DNA of 40,187 nucleotides from Planctomycetota bacterium (GTDB taxonomy: Bacteria > Planctomycetota > UBA1135 > UBA2386). The stretch lies in NCBI GenBank assembly GCA_025459175.1, contig JALORC010000064.1, positions 1 to 40,187 on the forward strand, written 5' to 3'. This document shows positions 7,483 to 17,900 of the stretch, piece after piece (the first letter of the stretch is position 1; each line of letters starts with the position of its first letter). The notes under the pieces were generated by a model. That model did no database searches. It was not told where the DNA came from and worked only from the letters and a program-made list of their open reading frames with translations. Position numbers and translations under genes: made by a program.

Positions 7483-10227
7483 GTGGCGCGCATGCTCGCC
7501 CGCCCCACCGCCGTCCTGTTGGCCACCGCGCTGGTCCTGCCGGCGCTGCCCATGACGCTGCCGGCGCAGCCGCCGACGCCGCAGGGGCCGGCAACCCACT
7601 GGGCGTTCGTCGCCCCGCAGCGCACCGAGCCCGTGGTGCGCGACGTCGGGTGGTGCCGCGATCCCCTCGATCGCCACGTGCTGGCCGGCCTCGAGGCCGC
7701 TGGCCGGCGACCGAGCCCGCCGGCCGAACCGGCCGTGCTGCTGCGCCGCGCCCACCTGGTGCTGACCGGTCTGCCGCCGACGCCGGCCGCGGTCGCCGCG
7801 TTCACCGCCGACCCGGGCGACGCCGCCTACGAGCGCGTCGTCGACGAACTGCTCGCGAGCGAGGCCTGCGCCGAACATCTCGCCACCGATTGGCTCGACC
7901 TCGCGCGCTTCGCCGACACCTACGGCTTCCAGGCCGACTTCGAGTGCCGCACCTGGCCGTGGCGCGACTGGCTGCTGCGCGCGCTGCACGACGACAAACC
8001 GTGGGACCGCTTCGTCCGCGAACTGCTGGCCGGCGACCTGCTGCCGGACGCGAACGTCGACACCATCACCGCGACCGCGTTCTGGCGGCTGCACCGGCAG
8101 ACCAACGAAGGCGGCTCGATCGATGCCGAATGGCGGCACGAGTACATCGCCGACCGCGTCGACACGTTCGGCACCACGCTGCTCGGCCTGACGGTCGGCT
8201 GCGCGCGCTGCCACGACCACAAGTCGGATCCGATCTCGCAGCGCGACTACTACGCGCTCGGCAGCTTCTTCGCGATCGACGACGCCGGGCTGTATCCCTA
8301 CACGACCGGTGCGGTGCCGCGGCCGGTCGTGCGCCTCGCCGATGCCGCGCAGCAGCGGCGGCGCGCGGAGCTCGCGGCGGCGATCGAACGGGCCGAAGTC
8401 GCGCTGCGCCAGAGCCTCGCCGACGGTGTTCCGGCGGCGACGATCGACGCTGGCCCGCTCGCGCCGCGCGAACCGATCGCCTGGTTCCGCTTCGATCGCA
8501 CCGCGGACGGTGCCTGCCACGATCTCCGCCACGCGACGCGCGCGGCCACCGTGCCGGCCGAGCTGCCGCTGGTCACGGATGCCGGCGGCACCGCCGTCGA
8601 CTGCAATGGTGACGGCCGGATCACGGTGCCGGAGCTGCCGGCATTCGGCCGCGCCGATGCGTTCAGCGTGCGGCTGCGGCTGTGGTGCGGCGATGCGCGC
8701 GAACGTGCCGTCGTGCTGCACACCGCCAACTACACCGAGGACGCCGATGCCCAGGGCTACCAGCTGTTGCTCGAGCACGGGCACCTGTGCTGGCAGCTGG
8801 TGCATCTGTGGCCGGGCTCGGCGCTCGCGGTGCGCGCCACGGCTCCCTTGCCGCAACAGCGCTGGTGCGACGTGCTCGCCTGCTACGACGGCAGCTGCCG
8901 CGCCGACGGCCTCGCGCTCTATGTCGACGGCGAACGAGTCGCGACGACCGTCGTGCGCGACCACCTCGACGGGCCCTCGACCGTGCGCACGCTCGAACTC
9001 GCAGGCCGCGATCGCGATACCGGCCTGCTCGGTCGCCTCGCGGAGTTCGCGCTGTTCGACGTCTGTCTCACCGCCGCCGAGGTCGCCGTGCTCGCGCAGC
9101 GCGCGCCGACGGGGAGCGAACGCGCCGCGCACGCGGCCGCGCTCGCCGAACGCACGCGCGTGCGAAGCACCGAGCTGCGCACCGCGTTGCAGGCCCTGCA
9201 CAGCCACGACGAAGCGATCCCCGAACTGATGGTGATGGCGGCGCACCGCCACCCGCCCGAACGGTTCGTGCTGCGCCGCGGTGCCTACGACCAGCCGGAC
9301 CGCAGCAAGCCGGTGCAGCCCGACGCGCCGGCGGCGGTGCTGCCGTTCGGCGATCGGCCGCGCGATCGGCTCGGTCTCGCGCAGTGGCTCGACGATCCGC
9401 GGCATCCACTCGCCACGCGCGTCGCCGTCGACCGCCTGTGGGCGCTGTGCTTCGGTCGCGGCCTCGTGGCGACGCCGGAGAACTTCGGCGTGCTCGGCGC
9501 ACCGCCGCGCCAGCGAGCGTTGCTCGATGCGCTCGCCGTCGACTTCCGGACCAGCCGCAGCCAGAAGCAGCTGCTGCGGCGCATCGTCACCTCGGCGACG
9601 TTCCGGCAATCGTCGGTCGCGACCGCGGCCGAGCGCGAAGCGGACCCGCACAACGACCAGCTCGCGCGCGGCCCGTCGTTCCGGCTGTCGGCCGAGGTCC
9701 TGCGCGACCAGGCGCTGGCGGCGTCGGGCCTGCTGCACGTGCAGTTCGGTGGCCCGAGCAGCAAGCCCTGGCAACCGCCTGGCCTCTGGCGCGACGCCGG
9801 CGTCGGCTGGGGCGGCGAGGACTACGTTCCCGATCAGGGCCCGGCTGCGCATCGCCGCAGCCTCTACACGTGGCGCAAGCGCACCGCGCCGCCACCGAAC
9901 ATGCTGACGCTCGACGGCACCAGCCGCGAAGTGTGCAACGTCCGCCGCCAGGTCACCGACACGCCGCTGCAGGCGTTGGTGCTGCTCTCCGATCCGGTGT
10001 TCACCGAGTGCGCGCAGGCGCTGGCGCAGCGCGCACTGGCGTTGCCGGGCGCGACACTCGATACGCAGCTCGCCTTCGTGTTCACCAGTCTCTGTGGCCG
10101 CGCCCCGCGCGCCGCGGAACTCGACGCGCTGCGCACACTGCACGCGAAGCTGCCGGAGCCCGAGCCGGCACTGGCCGCCGTCGCGTCGACGGTGATGGCG
10201 TGTGATGCCGCGGTGGTGCTGCGATGA
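7483..10227 (+). CDS. DUF1549/DUF1553 (PSD1-type) protein with LamG domain
   Basis: A 914-residue exported protein of the planctomycete PSD1 group. The GTG at 7483 gives a usable signal peptide; the ATG at 7492 is nearly as good. DUF1549 covers about 55-270, with DWLDLARFADTYGFQ, WRLHRQTNEGG and the heme-type motif CARCH at 240-244 (within GCARCHDHKSDP). A LamG/concanavalin-like domain of roughly 200 residues is inserted after it, around 330-530. DUF1553 fills the C-terminal part, with NRLW-type signature VDRLWALCFGRGLV and LLRRIVTSATFRQSS. The N-terminal planctomycete cytochrome domain found in many relatives is absent. The family is tied to breakdown of complex, often sulfated polysaccharides, but its reaction is unknown. 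It overlaps the DUF1501 gene by four bases, the standard operon pairing. Confidence 0.9.
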   Translation: MARMLARPTAVLLATALVLPALPMTLPAQPPTPQGPATHWAFVAPQRTEPVVRDVGWCRDPLDRHVLAGLEAAGRRPSPPAEPAVLLRRAHLVLTGLPPTPAAVAAFTADPGDAAYERVVDELLASEACAEHLATDWLDLARFADTYGFQADFECRTWPWRDWLLRALHDDKPWDRFVRELLAGDLLPDANVDTITATAFWRLHRQTNEGGSIDAEWRHEYIADRVDTFGTTLLGLTVGCARCHDHKSDPISQRDYYALGSFFAIDDAGLYPYTTGAVPRPVVRLADAAQQRRRAELAAAIERAEVALRQSLADGVPAATIDAGPLAPREPIAWFRFDRTADGACHDLRHATRAATVPAELPLVTDAGGTAVDCNGDGRITVPELPAFGRADAFSVRLRLWCGDARERAVVLHTANYTEDADAQGYQLLLEHGHLCWQLVHLWPGSALAVRATAPLPQQRWCDVLACYDGSCRADGLALYVDGERVATTVVRDHLDGPSTVRTLELAGRDRDTGLLGRLAEFALFDVCLTAAEVAVLAQRAPTGSERAAHAAALAERTRVRSTELRTALQALHSHDEAIPELMVMAAHRHPPERFVLRRGAYDQPDRSKPVQPDAPAAVLPFGDRPRDRLGLAQWLDDPRHPLATRVAVDRLWALCFGRGLVATPENFGVLGAPPRQRALLDALAVDFRTSRSQKQLLRRIVTSATFRQSSVATAAEREADPHNDQLARGPSFRLSAEVLRDQALAASGLLHVQFGGPSSKPWQPPGLWRDAGVGWGGEDYVPDQGPAAHRRSLYTWRKRTAPPPNMLTLDGTSREVCNVRRQVTDTPLQALVLLSDPVFTECAQALAQRALALPGATLDTQLAFVFTSLCGRAPRAAELDALRTLHAKLPEPEPALAAVASTVMACDAAVVLR

Positions 10228-11666
10228 ACCACGACCCGAACCTCGATGCTCTCGGGCGCGCGCGCCGCGCCTTCCTCGGTCGCGGCACCCTCGGCCTCGG
10301 CGCATTGGCGCTGCACGACCTGCTGCGAGCCGATGCGAACCACGCCCCGTTGCACGAACCGGCGCCCGGCCCGCACTTCGCACCGCGCGCCAAACGCGTC
10401 GTCTACCTGTTCCAGGCCGGTGGCCCGTCGCCGTTCGAGACCTTCGATCCGAAGCCCCTGCTGCGCGAACGCCACGGCCAACCGCTGCCCGACTCGGTGC
10501 GCGGCGGCCAGCGCCTGACCGGCATGAGCGGCAACCAGTCGATCCTGCCGCTGGCCGGCGCATTCGCCGAGTTCCGCCGTCACGGCCGCTGTGGACTCGA
10601 GGTCAGCGACCTGCTGCCGCACACCGCGGCCCTCGCCGACCGGCTGTGCGTCGTGCGCTCGCTGCACACCGAGGCGATCAACCACGACCCGGCGATCACG
10701 TTCTTCTGCACCGGCAGCCAGATCAGCGGACGACCGGCGATGGGCGTCTGGGCCAGCTACGGGCTCGGCGCCGAGAATCGCGACCTGCCGGCGTTCGTGG
10801 TGCTGGTCAGCAAGGACGCGGCGCGCGATCAGCCGCTGTATGCGCGGCTGTGGGGCACCGGCTTCCTGCCCGGGCAGCACCAAGGAGTGCAGTTCCGCCC
10901 CGGTGCGCAGCCGGTGCTGTTCCTCGACAACCCGAACGGCATCGATCGCACCGCGCGTCGGGCGCAGATCGATGCGCTCGCGGCGCTGCACCAGGACCAG
11001 CTCACGCACGACGGGGATCCGGCGATCGCCGCGCGGCAGGCGCAGGCCGAGCTCGCGTTCCGGCTGCAGGCCAGCGTGCCCGAGGTCGCCGACACCAGCC
11101 GCGAGCCCGCCGAGGTGTTCGAACTCTACGGCGACGGTGCGCGCGACGGCGGCACCTACGCCGCCAACTGCCTGCTGGCGCGGCGCCTGCTCGAACGCGG
11201 CGTGCGCTTCGTACAGCTGTTCCATCAGGGCTGGGACCAGCACGGCAACCTGCCGCAGGAGATCACGCGCCAGTGCCGGCAGACCGATCGGGCCAGCGCC
11301 GCACTGCTGATCGACCTGCAGCGGCGCGGGCTGCTCGACGACACGCTGGTGGTCTGGGGCGGCGAGTTCGGCCGCACGGCCTACTGCCAGGGCAAGCTGA
11401 CGCCGACCGTCTACGGCCGCGATCACCATCCGCGCTGTTTCACGATGTGGCTCGCCGGCGGCGGCGTGCGCGCGGGTCACGTGCACGGCGCGACCGATGC
11501 GTTCGGCTACAACATCGAACGCGATCCGGTGCCTGTGCACGACCTGCACGCGACGATGCTGCACCTGCTCGGCTTCGACCACGAACGGCTGACCTGGCGC
11601 TTCCAGGGCCGCGACTTCCGACTGACCGACGTGGCCGGCAAGGTGATCAAGCCGCTGCTGGCGTGA
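10224..11666 (+). CDS. DUF1501 family exported protein
   Basis: A 480-residue alkaline-phosphatase-fold protein of the DUF1501 group. The N-terminus carries a twin-arginine-like stretch, RARRAFLGRGTLGLGALAL, suggesting export by the Tat route. Family signatures follow: VVYLFQAGGPSPFETFDPKP, a SLHTEAINHDPA segment, WDQHGNLPQE, and the metal-site region VVWGGEFGRTAYCQG with GRDHHPRCFTMWLAGGGV. The C-terminus HLLGFDHERLTWRFQGRDFR is typical. Known: DUF1501 proteins are encoded beside PSD1 proteins across Planctomycetes and belong to the sulfatase/phosphatase superfamily by fold, but a substrate has not been fixed. The ATG overlaps the stop of the PSD1 gene (ATGA), so the two are co-translated. 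It ends 39 bases before the convergent sigma-like gene. Confidence 0.92.
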   Translation: MNHDPNLDALGRARRAFLGRGTLGLGALALHDLLRADANHAPLHEPAPGPHFAPRAKRVVYLFQAGGPSPFETFDPKPLLRERHGQPLPDSVRGGQRLTGMSGNQSILPLAGAFAEFRRHGRCGLEVSDLLPHTAALADRLCVVRSLHTEAINHDPAITFFCTGSQISGRPAMGVWASYGLGAENRDLPAFVVLVSKDAARDQPLYARLWGTGFLPGQHQGVQFRPGAQPVLFLDNPNGIDRTARRAQIDALAALHQDQLTHDGDPAIAARQAQAELAFRLQASVPEVADTSREPAEVFELYGDGARDGGTYAANCLLARRLLERGVRFVQLFHQGWDQHGNLPQEITRQCRQTDRASAALLIDLQRRGLLDDTLVVWGGEFGRTAYCQGKLTPTVYGRDHHPRCFTMWLAGGGVRAGHVHGATDAFGYNIERDPVPVHDLHATMLHLLGFDHERLTWRFQGRDFRLTDVAGKVIKPLLA

Positions 11667-11675
11667 AGCGATCGA

Positions 11676-11704
11676 CGCCGGTCAGCGCGGCCGCGGCGCC
11701 GGCG
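11676..11704. terminator. Possible bidirectional stem between convergent genes
   Basis: CGCCGG at 11676-11681 pairs with CCGGCG at 11699-11704 across a GC-rich loop that contains a further short palindrome, CGCGGCCGCG. It fills the gap between the convergent DUF1501 and sigma-like genes. There is no T-tract on either side, so intrinsic termination is doubtful; in a genome this GC-rich such a stem can occur by chance. Confidence 0.25.
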
Positions 11705-11705
11705 A

Positions 11706-13109
11706 TCAGTCCCCCATCGCCGTGCGCACGCGCCGGTGCAGGCTCTGCGCACCGGACAACAGCGTCAGCACCGATTCTTCCGGCACCGACGGGCCGCCGG
11801 CAGCTCGCAACAGCCGCACCAGTTCGGCCTGGTCCAGCCGCACACCGGCCTGCAGAGCCGCGTGCACGGCGGCCAACCACGCCTGCCACGCATCATTGCG
11901 CAAGCCCAGGTCGCGCTCGGCGAGCCCGATCCAACCCCCGCCCAGGAACACCACCGGATAACGCGGACGCCAACCGGCGCTCACCCCGCGGCGGCGGCGC
12001 ACGCGTTGCAGCAGATCCGAACGCAACAGCGGCCCCCCGGCCTGCAGCAGTTCCTCGGCCGCCAGGTCCGCCACCAGGGCCCGGCCAGCATGCACGCTGG
12101 CGAGGCCGAACGTCGACCGCTTCAGATCCACCAGCTCCGGCACCTGCTGCAGCAGATGCGCAAACCGCCCGGGTTCGAGATCCACCGCCCACTCGGCGCC
12201 GGCCTGCACCAGCGCATCGAGCAGATCCGGCGCCCGCCATTGCTGCTCTGGCTCGCACTCGAGGAACGCGATCACGTCGGTACGCAGCCGCGGCAGCAGT
12301 TCGTCCGCCGCCGCCGGCGCAGCCGGCAGCTCGTAGACGCCGTGCGAACGACGCACCAACCCGGCCCGCCCCAACACCTCGGTGAGCTTGCCCGCACGCA
12401 TCGGTTGCATGGCGGCCAGCAGTTCGGCGAACGCCATGCTGCGCCCCGCCGCGCGGAGCAAGGCGTGCACGCGCTCGACGTGGGTCGGCAACAGCACGCC
12501 GGGCCCGCACTCGCGCAGCCGCTGCTCGACGAGCGGCAGCAGGTCGCTGCACTGGCAACCGGCGAGGTGATCGGCGACGGACTGCAGGCGCAGCGCCGGG
12601 TCAGGGCAATCGGCACGCCGTTCGAGGACCAACTGCCGACACCTCGCGACCACCTCCTTCAGACTGCCGATGCGGCTCGGCACCACCACGAACGTCTCGT
12701 CCACGGCCTCGAGCCGATGCTCGGCACCGAGCTCGCGCAACACCCCCATCAGCATTCCGGGGTGACGTTCGACCCCAGCCAGCCACGGCTCGTGCACCGC
12801 GAGCTCCGACAGCAGCAGCGGCGTCGTGCGCCCGGCCCGCAGCCGCTGCAAGGCTGCATCGATGGAACCGGGCTCCAGCACGCCCAATCGGCCGAGGGCT
12901 CGCACCTCGAGCTGGCGCACCCGTTCGCGCGTGATGCCCAGCTCCGTGCCCAGTTCCTGCAACGAAGCCGGCTGCAGCGCGAAGGTCCGGCGGCTCAGGA
13001 TCGTGCGGTCGCGGTCCTCCGCACCGGCGAGCGCGGCGAGCACACGGTCGACCCAGAGGTCGTGTGCGGGCAGGGCGGTAGCTGCGGCATTTTCCCGGCG
13101 AGACGGCAT
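11706..13109 (-). CDS. Large protein with isolated sigma region-4-like HTH
   Basis: The reading frame opens at 13244, but the ATG at 13109 is preferred because the first 45 residues are Arg/Pro-rich and look non-coding. This gives 467 residues. Residues 36-75 contain a classic sigma-70 region 4.2-type helix-turn-helix: ILSRRTFALQPASLQELGTE followed by LGITRERVRQLEVRALGRL, close to the housekeeping-sigma consensus ELGxxxGITRERVRQIE. No region 2 is present. The remaining 390 residues are Leu/Ala/Arg-rich alpha-helical sequence that looks like several winged-helix-sized units (for example LLRAAGRSMAFAELLAAMQP). Likely a DNA-binding regulator rather than a true sigma factor. The target is unknown. 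It diverges from a small membrane protein gene at 13277, with 167 bases between. Confidence 0.75.
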   Translation of the reverse strand: MPSRRENAAATALPAHDLWVDRVLAALAGAEDRDRTILSRRTFALQPASLQELGTELGITRERVRQLEVRALGRLGVLEPGSIDAALQRLRAGRTTPLLLSELAVHEPWLAGVERHPGMLMGVLRELGAEHRLEAVDETFVVVPSRIGSLKEVVARCRQLVLERRADCPDPALRLQSVADHLAGCQCSDLLPLVEQRLRECGPGVLLPTHVERVHALLRAAGRSMAFAELLAAMQPMRAGKLTEVLGRAGLVRRSHGVYELPAAPAAADELLPRLRTDVIAFLECEPEQQWRAPDLLDALVQAGAEWAVDLEPGRFAHLLQQVPELVDLKRSTFGLASVHAGRALVADLAAEELLQAGGPLLRSDLLQRVRRRRGVSAGWRPRYPVVFLGGGWIGLAERDLGLRNDAWQAWLAAVHAALQAGVRLDQAELVRLLRAAGGPSVPEESVLTLLSGAQSLHRRVRTAMGD

Positions 13110-13276
13110 GGCGGGCGGGATTGTGACGTCCCCACCGGCGATTGTCTCTCGGTGCCAACCCGCAGTCGCGCGGCCCCCTCGGTCGGGAGGCCCGATCCGC
13201 CTGCGGGGCGACTTTTCCGGGCAACGGCGTGGCCGGACCGGCACGATGCCCGGCGTCCGGTCTTCGTCGAGTCTTC

Positions 13277-13450
13277 ATGAAGAAGCCGCTCTGCATCGTG
13301 CTGCTGATCGCCAACTCCCTGGTGCTGCTCGGCATGCTGTGGCCCGAAGGCGCACCGCCGTTCGCCGCCACCGTGAACCTGGTGACGCTGGCGGCGAACG
13401 TGGTGGCGTTCGCGGGGCTGCTGCGTGCCCCGGCTCATCGGCAGCCGTGA
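13277..13450 (+). CDS. Two-helix mini membrane protein, 57 aa
   Basis: The ATG at 13277 opens a 57-residue protein, MKKPLCIVLLIANSLVLLGM and onward, with one hydrophobic helix at about 5-21, a short polar turn (WPEGAPP) and a second helix at about 28-49, ending in a short basic tail. The MKKP start with a positive N-terminus, the two balanced helices and the stop 22 bases before the convergent efflux gene make it a credible gene despite its size. No family is recognised. It could be a small accessory membrane protein; no partner is evident beyond the divergent sigma-like gene. Confidence 0.6.
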   Translation: MKKPLCIVLLIANSLVLLGMLWPEGAPPFAATVNLVTLAANVVAFAGLLRAPAHRQP

Positions 13451-13472
13451 AGCCGGACCGAGCAGCAGTCCC

Positions 13473-14927
13473 TCAGCGCGGCGCCGACTCGGCGCTGCCG
13501 ACCACCGCGTCGGGTGCCGGCAGCACCCCACCACCGAGCGCCTTCCACACGGCCACCAGCCCACCGGCGATCGCCGCGTCGCTGCCGACCAGATCGTCCT
13601 CGATCTGCGCCACGGTGCGCTCGCTGTCGATGACCGCCTGGAAGTCCGACAGGCCGGCGCGATACTGGGAACGCGCCAGCTCGACCGCGCGCCGCGCTTC
13701 TGCCGCGGCACGCCGCAGCGAGGCCCGCCGCACCTGCTCCTGCACGAAGCGCGTCATCGCGTTCTCGCTCTCCTCGAGCGCCAACAGCAGCGTGCGCTCG
13801 TAGGCGACCTGCGCCACCTCGGCATCGGCCTCGAGCGAACGCACGCGGTTCTTCAGCCGGCCGCCGTCGAACAGGTTCCAGCGCAGCGACGGCCCGAATG
13901 CGACGATGTCGCTGCCCTTGGTGAACACGTCGTTCGCCGCGTTGGCGGCGAGGCCGAGCGTGCCCCCGATCGAGAAGCGCGGATAGCGCTCGCCCTCGGC
14001 GATGCCGATCCGCGCCACCGCGGCGGCGAAGTTGCGTTCGGCGGCGTGCACGTCGGGACGGCGCCGCAGCAGATCCGCCGGCACCCCGACCGCGATCGAC
14101 GCCGGCAGCTCCGGCATCGCCGCCGGCGCGCTGAGCGCGGGCGGCAGCTCGCCGGGGTTCTGCCCGAGCAGCACCGACAGCCGATTGCGCGCGACGATCG
14201 CCTCGGTCTCGATCGACGGCAACCGCGCCCGCGTCGACTCGACGTTGGTGATCGCCTGCGCGACGTCGCGCTCGACGACCAGCCCCGCGGTCGATCGCGC
14301 CTGCACCAGGCCGAGCGTCTGTTCCTGCAGCTGCAGGTTGGCCTGGGCGATCTGCAGCCGGCGCTGCGCCGCGCGCAGGTCGACGTAGGTCGCCACCACC
14401 TCGGTCGCGACCGTCAACGCCGCCGCGTGCAGTTCGGCCTCGGTGGCCTCGAGTTCACGGTCGGCGGCCTCGACCGAACGGCGCACGCGGCCCCACAGGT
14501 CGAGTTCCCACGCCGCGTCGACGGCGATGCTGTGGATGTTGGTGCGCGGGATGAACGCGCCGAACGGCGTGTTGCGGCTCTCCTGCCGGTCCTCGAAACC
14601 ACCGCGCACGTCGAACGCCGGCCAGCGTTCGGCGGCAGCGACCCCGCGCAGCGCCTGCGCCGAAGCCAGCCGCGCGTAGGCACTGCGCAGGTCGAGGTTG
14701 CGGGCGAGCGCGCGCTCGACCAGGTCGTCGAGCACCGGATCGTGCATCGTGCGCCAGAAGCGGCCTTCCAACGGCACGCCGTCGATCAAGCCCGCGGTGC
14801 GTGGCTGCTGCCACGCGGCCGGCAACAACGGTTCGGGCGGCGTGTAGTCGGGGCCGACGGCGGCGCACGCGGCGAGGGACAGCAGGACCAGCGTCGTGGT
14901 CGCGCGACGGAACGGAAGGGCGGACAT
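13473..14927 (-). CDS. Outer-membrane factor lipoprotein of RND efflux pump (OprM/NodT type)
   Basis: A 484-residue TolC-family channel protein. The signal peptide ends in a lipobox, LSLAAC, so Cys21 or so is lipidated; the mature protein starts with the family-typical VGPDYTPPEP. Two repeated helical-barrel halves follow, with LDLRSAYARLASAQALRGVA and the second-half RRRPDVHAAERNFAAAVARI and FSIGGTLGL signatures of NodT-type factors. It forms the outer-membrane exit duct of the pump encoded just upstream. The ATG at 14927 overlaps the stop of the pump gene (ATGA). Order in the transcript is adaptor, pump, outer-membrane factor, all coupled. Its presence shows that the organism has a diderm envelope with an outer membrane. 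Confidence 0.95.
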   Translation of the reverse strand: MSALPFRRATTTLVLLSLAACAAVGPDYTPPEPLLPAAWQQPRTAGLIDGVPLEGRFWRTMHDPVLDDLVERALARNLDLRSAYARLASAQALRGVAAAERWPAFDVRGGFEDRQESRNTPFGAFIPRTNIHSIAVDAAWELDLWGRVRRSVEAADRELEATEAELHAAALTVATEVVATYVDLRAAQRRLQIAQANLQLQEQTLGLVQARSTAGLVVERDVAQAITNVESTRARLPSIETEAIVARNRLSVLLGQNPGELPPALSAPAAMPELPASIAVGVPADLLRRRPDVHAAERNFAAAVARIGIAEGERYPRFSIGGTLGLAANAANDVFTKGSDIVAFGPSLRWNLFDGGRLKNRVRSLEADAEVAQVAYERTLLLALEESENAMTRFVQEQVRRASLRRAAAEARRAVELARSQYRAGLSDFQAVIDSERTVAQIEDDLVGSDAAIAGGLVAVWKALGGGVLPAPDAVVGSAESAPR

Positions 14928-17900
14928 CACGCGAACTCCGGATCGGCGCCGTCGCCTGCAGAAGGGGCTTCTGGTTCGAACTCGTCGGCGGGGCGCTTGC
15001 TGTGGTCCGCCGCGATCAACACGTAGAACACCGGCACCACGAACAGCGTGAACAGCGTGCCGAGCGCCATGCCGGCGACCAGCACGGTGCCGATGCTGTT
15101 GCGCGCCATCGCGCCGGGGCCGGTGACGAACACCAACGGCAGGTGGCCGAAGATCGTCGCCGCCGTGGTCATCAGCACCGGCCGTAAGCGCGTCGCCGCC
15201 GATTCGCGCAGCGCGTCCCACTTGGCCATGCCGCGCTCCTGCAGCGTGTTGGCGAACTCGACGATCAGGATGCCGTTCTTCGCGATCAGCCCGACCAGCG
15301 TGATCAGTCCGACCTGCGAGTAGACGTTCACCGTGGTCAGGTCGGTGAAGGTGAACAGCAAGGCACCGCCGATCGCCAGCGGCACCGAACCGAGCAGCAC
15401 GATCAGCGGATCGCGGAAGCTGCGGAACTGCGCCGCCAGCACCAGGTAGACCAGCAGGATCGCGAAGCCGAGCGTGGTCACCAGCGACGACGCCTCGCGG
15501 CGGATCTGCCGCGACTCGCCGGCGTGGTCGATCGTGATGCCGCCCTTGGCGACCCCGGCGGCCGCCTGTTCGAGCACGGCGAGGCCCTGCTCCTTGGTGA
15601 TGCCCGGCAGTACGCCGCCGAAGATCTTGACCGCGTTGCGCTGCTGGAACCGGTTCAGCGTGCGCGGCTCGGCGCCCGACTCGATGGTCACGAACGCCGA
15701 CACCGGCACCAGATCGCCGGTCGGCGTCTTGATCTTGAGGTCGAGCAGCGGGCCGACCGTCGAACGGCCTTCCTGGCCGACCTGCGGGATGACCTTGTAG
15801 CTGCGGTCGTAGTAGTTGAAGCGGTTGACGTAGCCACCGCCGAGCATCGCGCCGAGCTCGCGCCCGACGCTGGCGAGGTCCATGCCGAGGTCGGCGACCC
15901 GTTCGCGGTCGATGCGGACGCGCGCCTCCGGCCGGTCGATCTTCAGATCGGTGTCGACGTAGAGGAACATGCCGCTGCGCCGGCCGGCGTCGACGACCGC
16001 CATCGCCGCCTCCAACATGTCCTCGAGCGGCGCGCTGCTCTGCAGCACCAGCTCGACGTCGTACTGGCCCGAGGTCGGCAGCGGCGGGTCGAGTCGGGTG
16101 AACACGTTGAGCCCCGGGATCTGCGACAGCTTCATGTAGAGCTCGCCGGAGAGTTCCTCGGTCGAGCGCTCGCGGTGCTTCCAGTCCTTGCAGACCATGC
16201 CGCCGAAGCCGCCCCAGTTGGCGACCAGCGACCACATGAACTTGGTCTCGTCGAGCGTGTGCACCGCGCGCACGACCTGACGCGAGGCCGCGTCGACCGC
16301 CTCCAGCGTCGCGTCCGGCGCGGCATCGAGGAACAGGCTGATGTGGCTCTGGTCCTCGACCGGCGCCAGTTCGCGGCGCGAACCGGAGTAGAGCGGCACG
16401 ATCGCGAGCGACACCAGCACCGCCGCGGCGACGATCGTCCAGCGGATCGCCAGCGCGCCGTCGAGCAAGCGCTCGTAGATGCCGCGCACCCAGTGAAACC
16501 CGCGCTCGACCTGCCGCGTCAGCCATGATTCCCGGCCGTGCTCGCGCACCATCCAGGCACTCATGATCGGCGACAGCGTCACCGCGACGAAGCCCGACAC
16601 CAGCACCGCCGCCGCCAAAGTGATCGCGAACTCGAGGAACAGCGCGCCGGTCATGCCACCCTGGAAGCCGATCGGCGCGTAGACCGCCGCCAGCGTGATC
16701 GTCATCGCGACGATCGGGCCGAGCAGTTCGCGCGCCGCCTCGGCGGCCGCCTGCAGCCGGGTCTTGCCCATGCGCACGTGCCGTTCGACGTTCTCGACCA
16801 CGACGATGGCGTCGTCGACGACCAGGCCGACCGACAGCACGATCGCGAGGATCGTCAGCAGGTTCAGCGAGAAGCCGAACGCGGCCATCACGATCGCGGC
16901 ACCGATCAGCGACACCGGCATCGCCACCAGCGGCACCAGCGCGGTGCGGATCGAACCGAGGAACAGGAACACCACCAGCCCGACGATGCCGATCGTCTCG
17001 AGCAGCGTCTTGCTGATCTCGGTCAGCGCGTCGCGCATGAACATCGTGCCGTCGTAGGCGAGGTTCATCTCGACGTCGGTGGGCAGCGTGGTGCGCAGCT
17101 CGTCCATCTTCTGCTGCAGGCCGTTGGCGACCTCGAGCTCGTTGGCGCCGACCAGCGGCCAGACGCCGAGGTAGACACTCGGTCGCTCGTCGTACTTCGC
17201 CATCTGGTCGGCTTCCTCGGCGCCGAGCTCGACGCGGGCGACGTCGGCGATGCGCACCACGGCGCCGTCGCGCTCGGTGACGATCAGCCGCTCGAACTCC
17301 TCGGCCGAGCGCAGGTCGGTGTCGGCGAGCAGATTGACCTGCACCAGGTTGCCCTTGGTCTGGCCGACCGCGGCCAGGTAGTTGTTGCGCTGGATCGCCG
17401 AATAGATGTCACCCGGCGACAGGTTGACGGCGGCGAGGCGGTCCGGGTCGATCCAGATCCGCATCGCGATCGGCCGGCCACCTTCCTGGTTGGTCACCCG
17501 CTGCACGCCGGGCACCGTCGCCAGCTGCGGCTGCACGTTGCGCGTCAACCAGTCGGTCATCTCCGCCAGCGAACGCTGCGTCGACGTGAAACTCAGATAG
17601 AACGTCGCATACGGGCGGTCGGCGCGCTGCACGTCGACCGCGGGCGGCTCGGCCTCGCTCGGCAGCTCCGAACGCACCTGCTGCAGGCGCGCGGTCACCT
17701 CTGCGAGCGCCTTGGTGGTGTCGTAGCCGAGTTCGAGCCGCAGCGTCACGGTGCTGAGCCCGGCGCGGCTGCTCGACTCGATGTGGTCGATGCCGCCGAT
17801 CGCGGACACCGCCCGCTCGATCGGCGTGGTCAGGAAGCCGCGCACGGTCTCGGCGCCGGCGCCGACGTAGGCGGTGGTGATGATGACCGAAGCACTGTCG

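Noticed and set aside
7174..10563. 1129-codon minus-strand frame across the PSD1 and DUF1501 genes
   Set aside because: It is antisense to two well-recognised genes, has no domain and is Arg/Ala/Gly-rich; it results from strong third-position GC.
13110..13244. N-terminal extension of the sigma-like protein to 13244
   Set aside because: The added 45 residues are Arg/Pro/Gly-rich with no conserved pattern, and they would use up most of the divergent promoter region.
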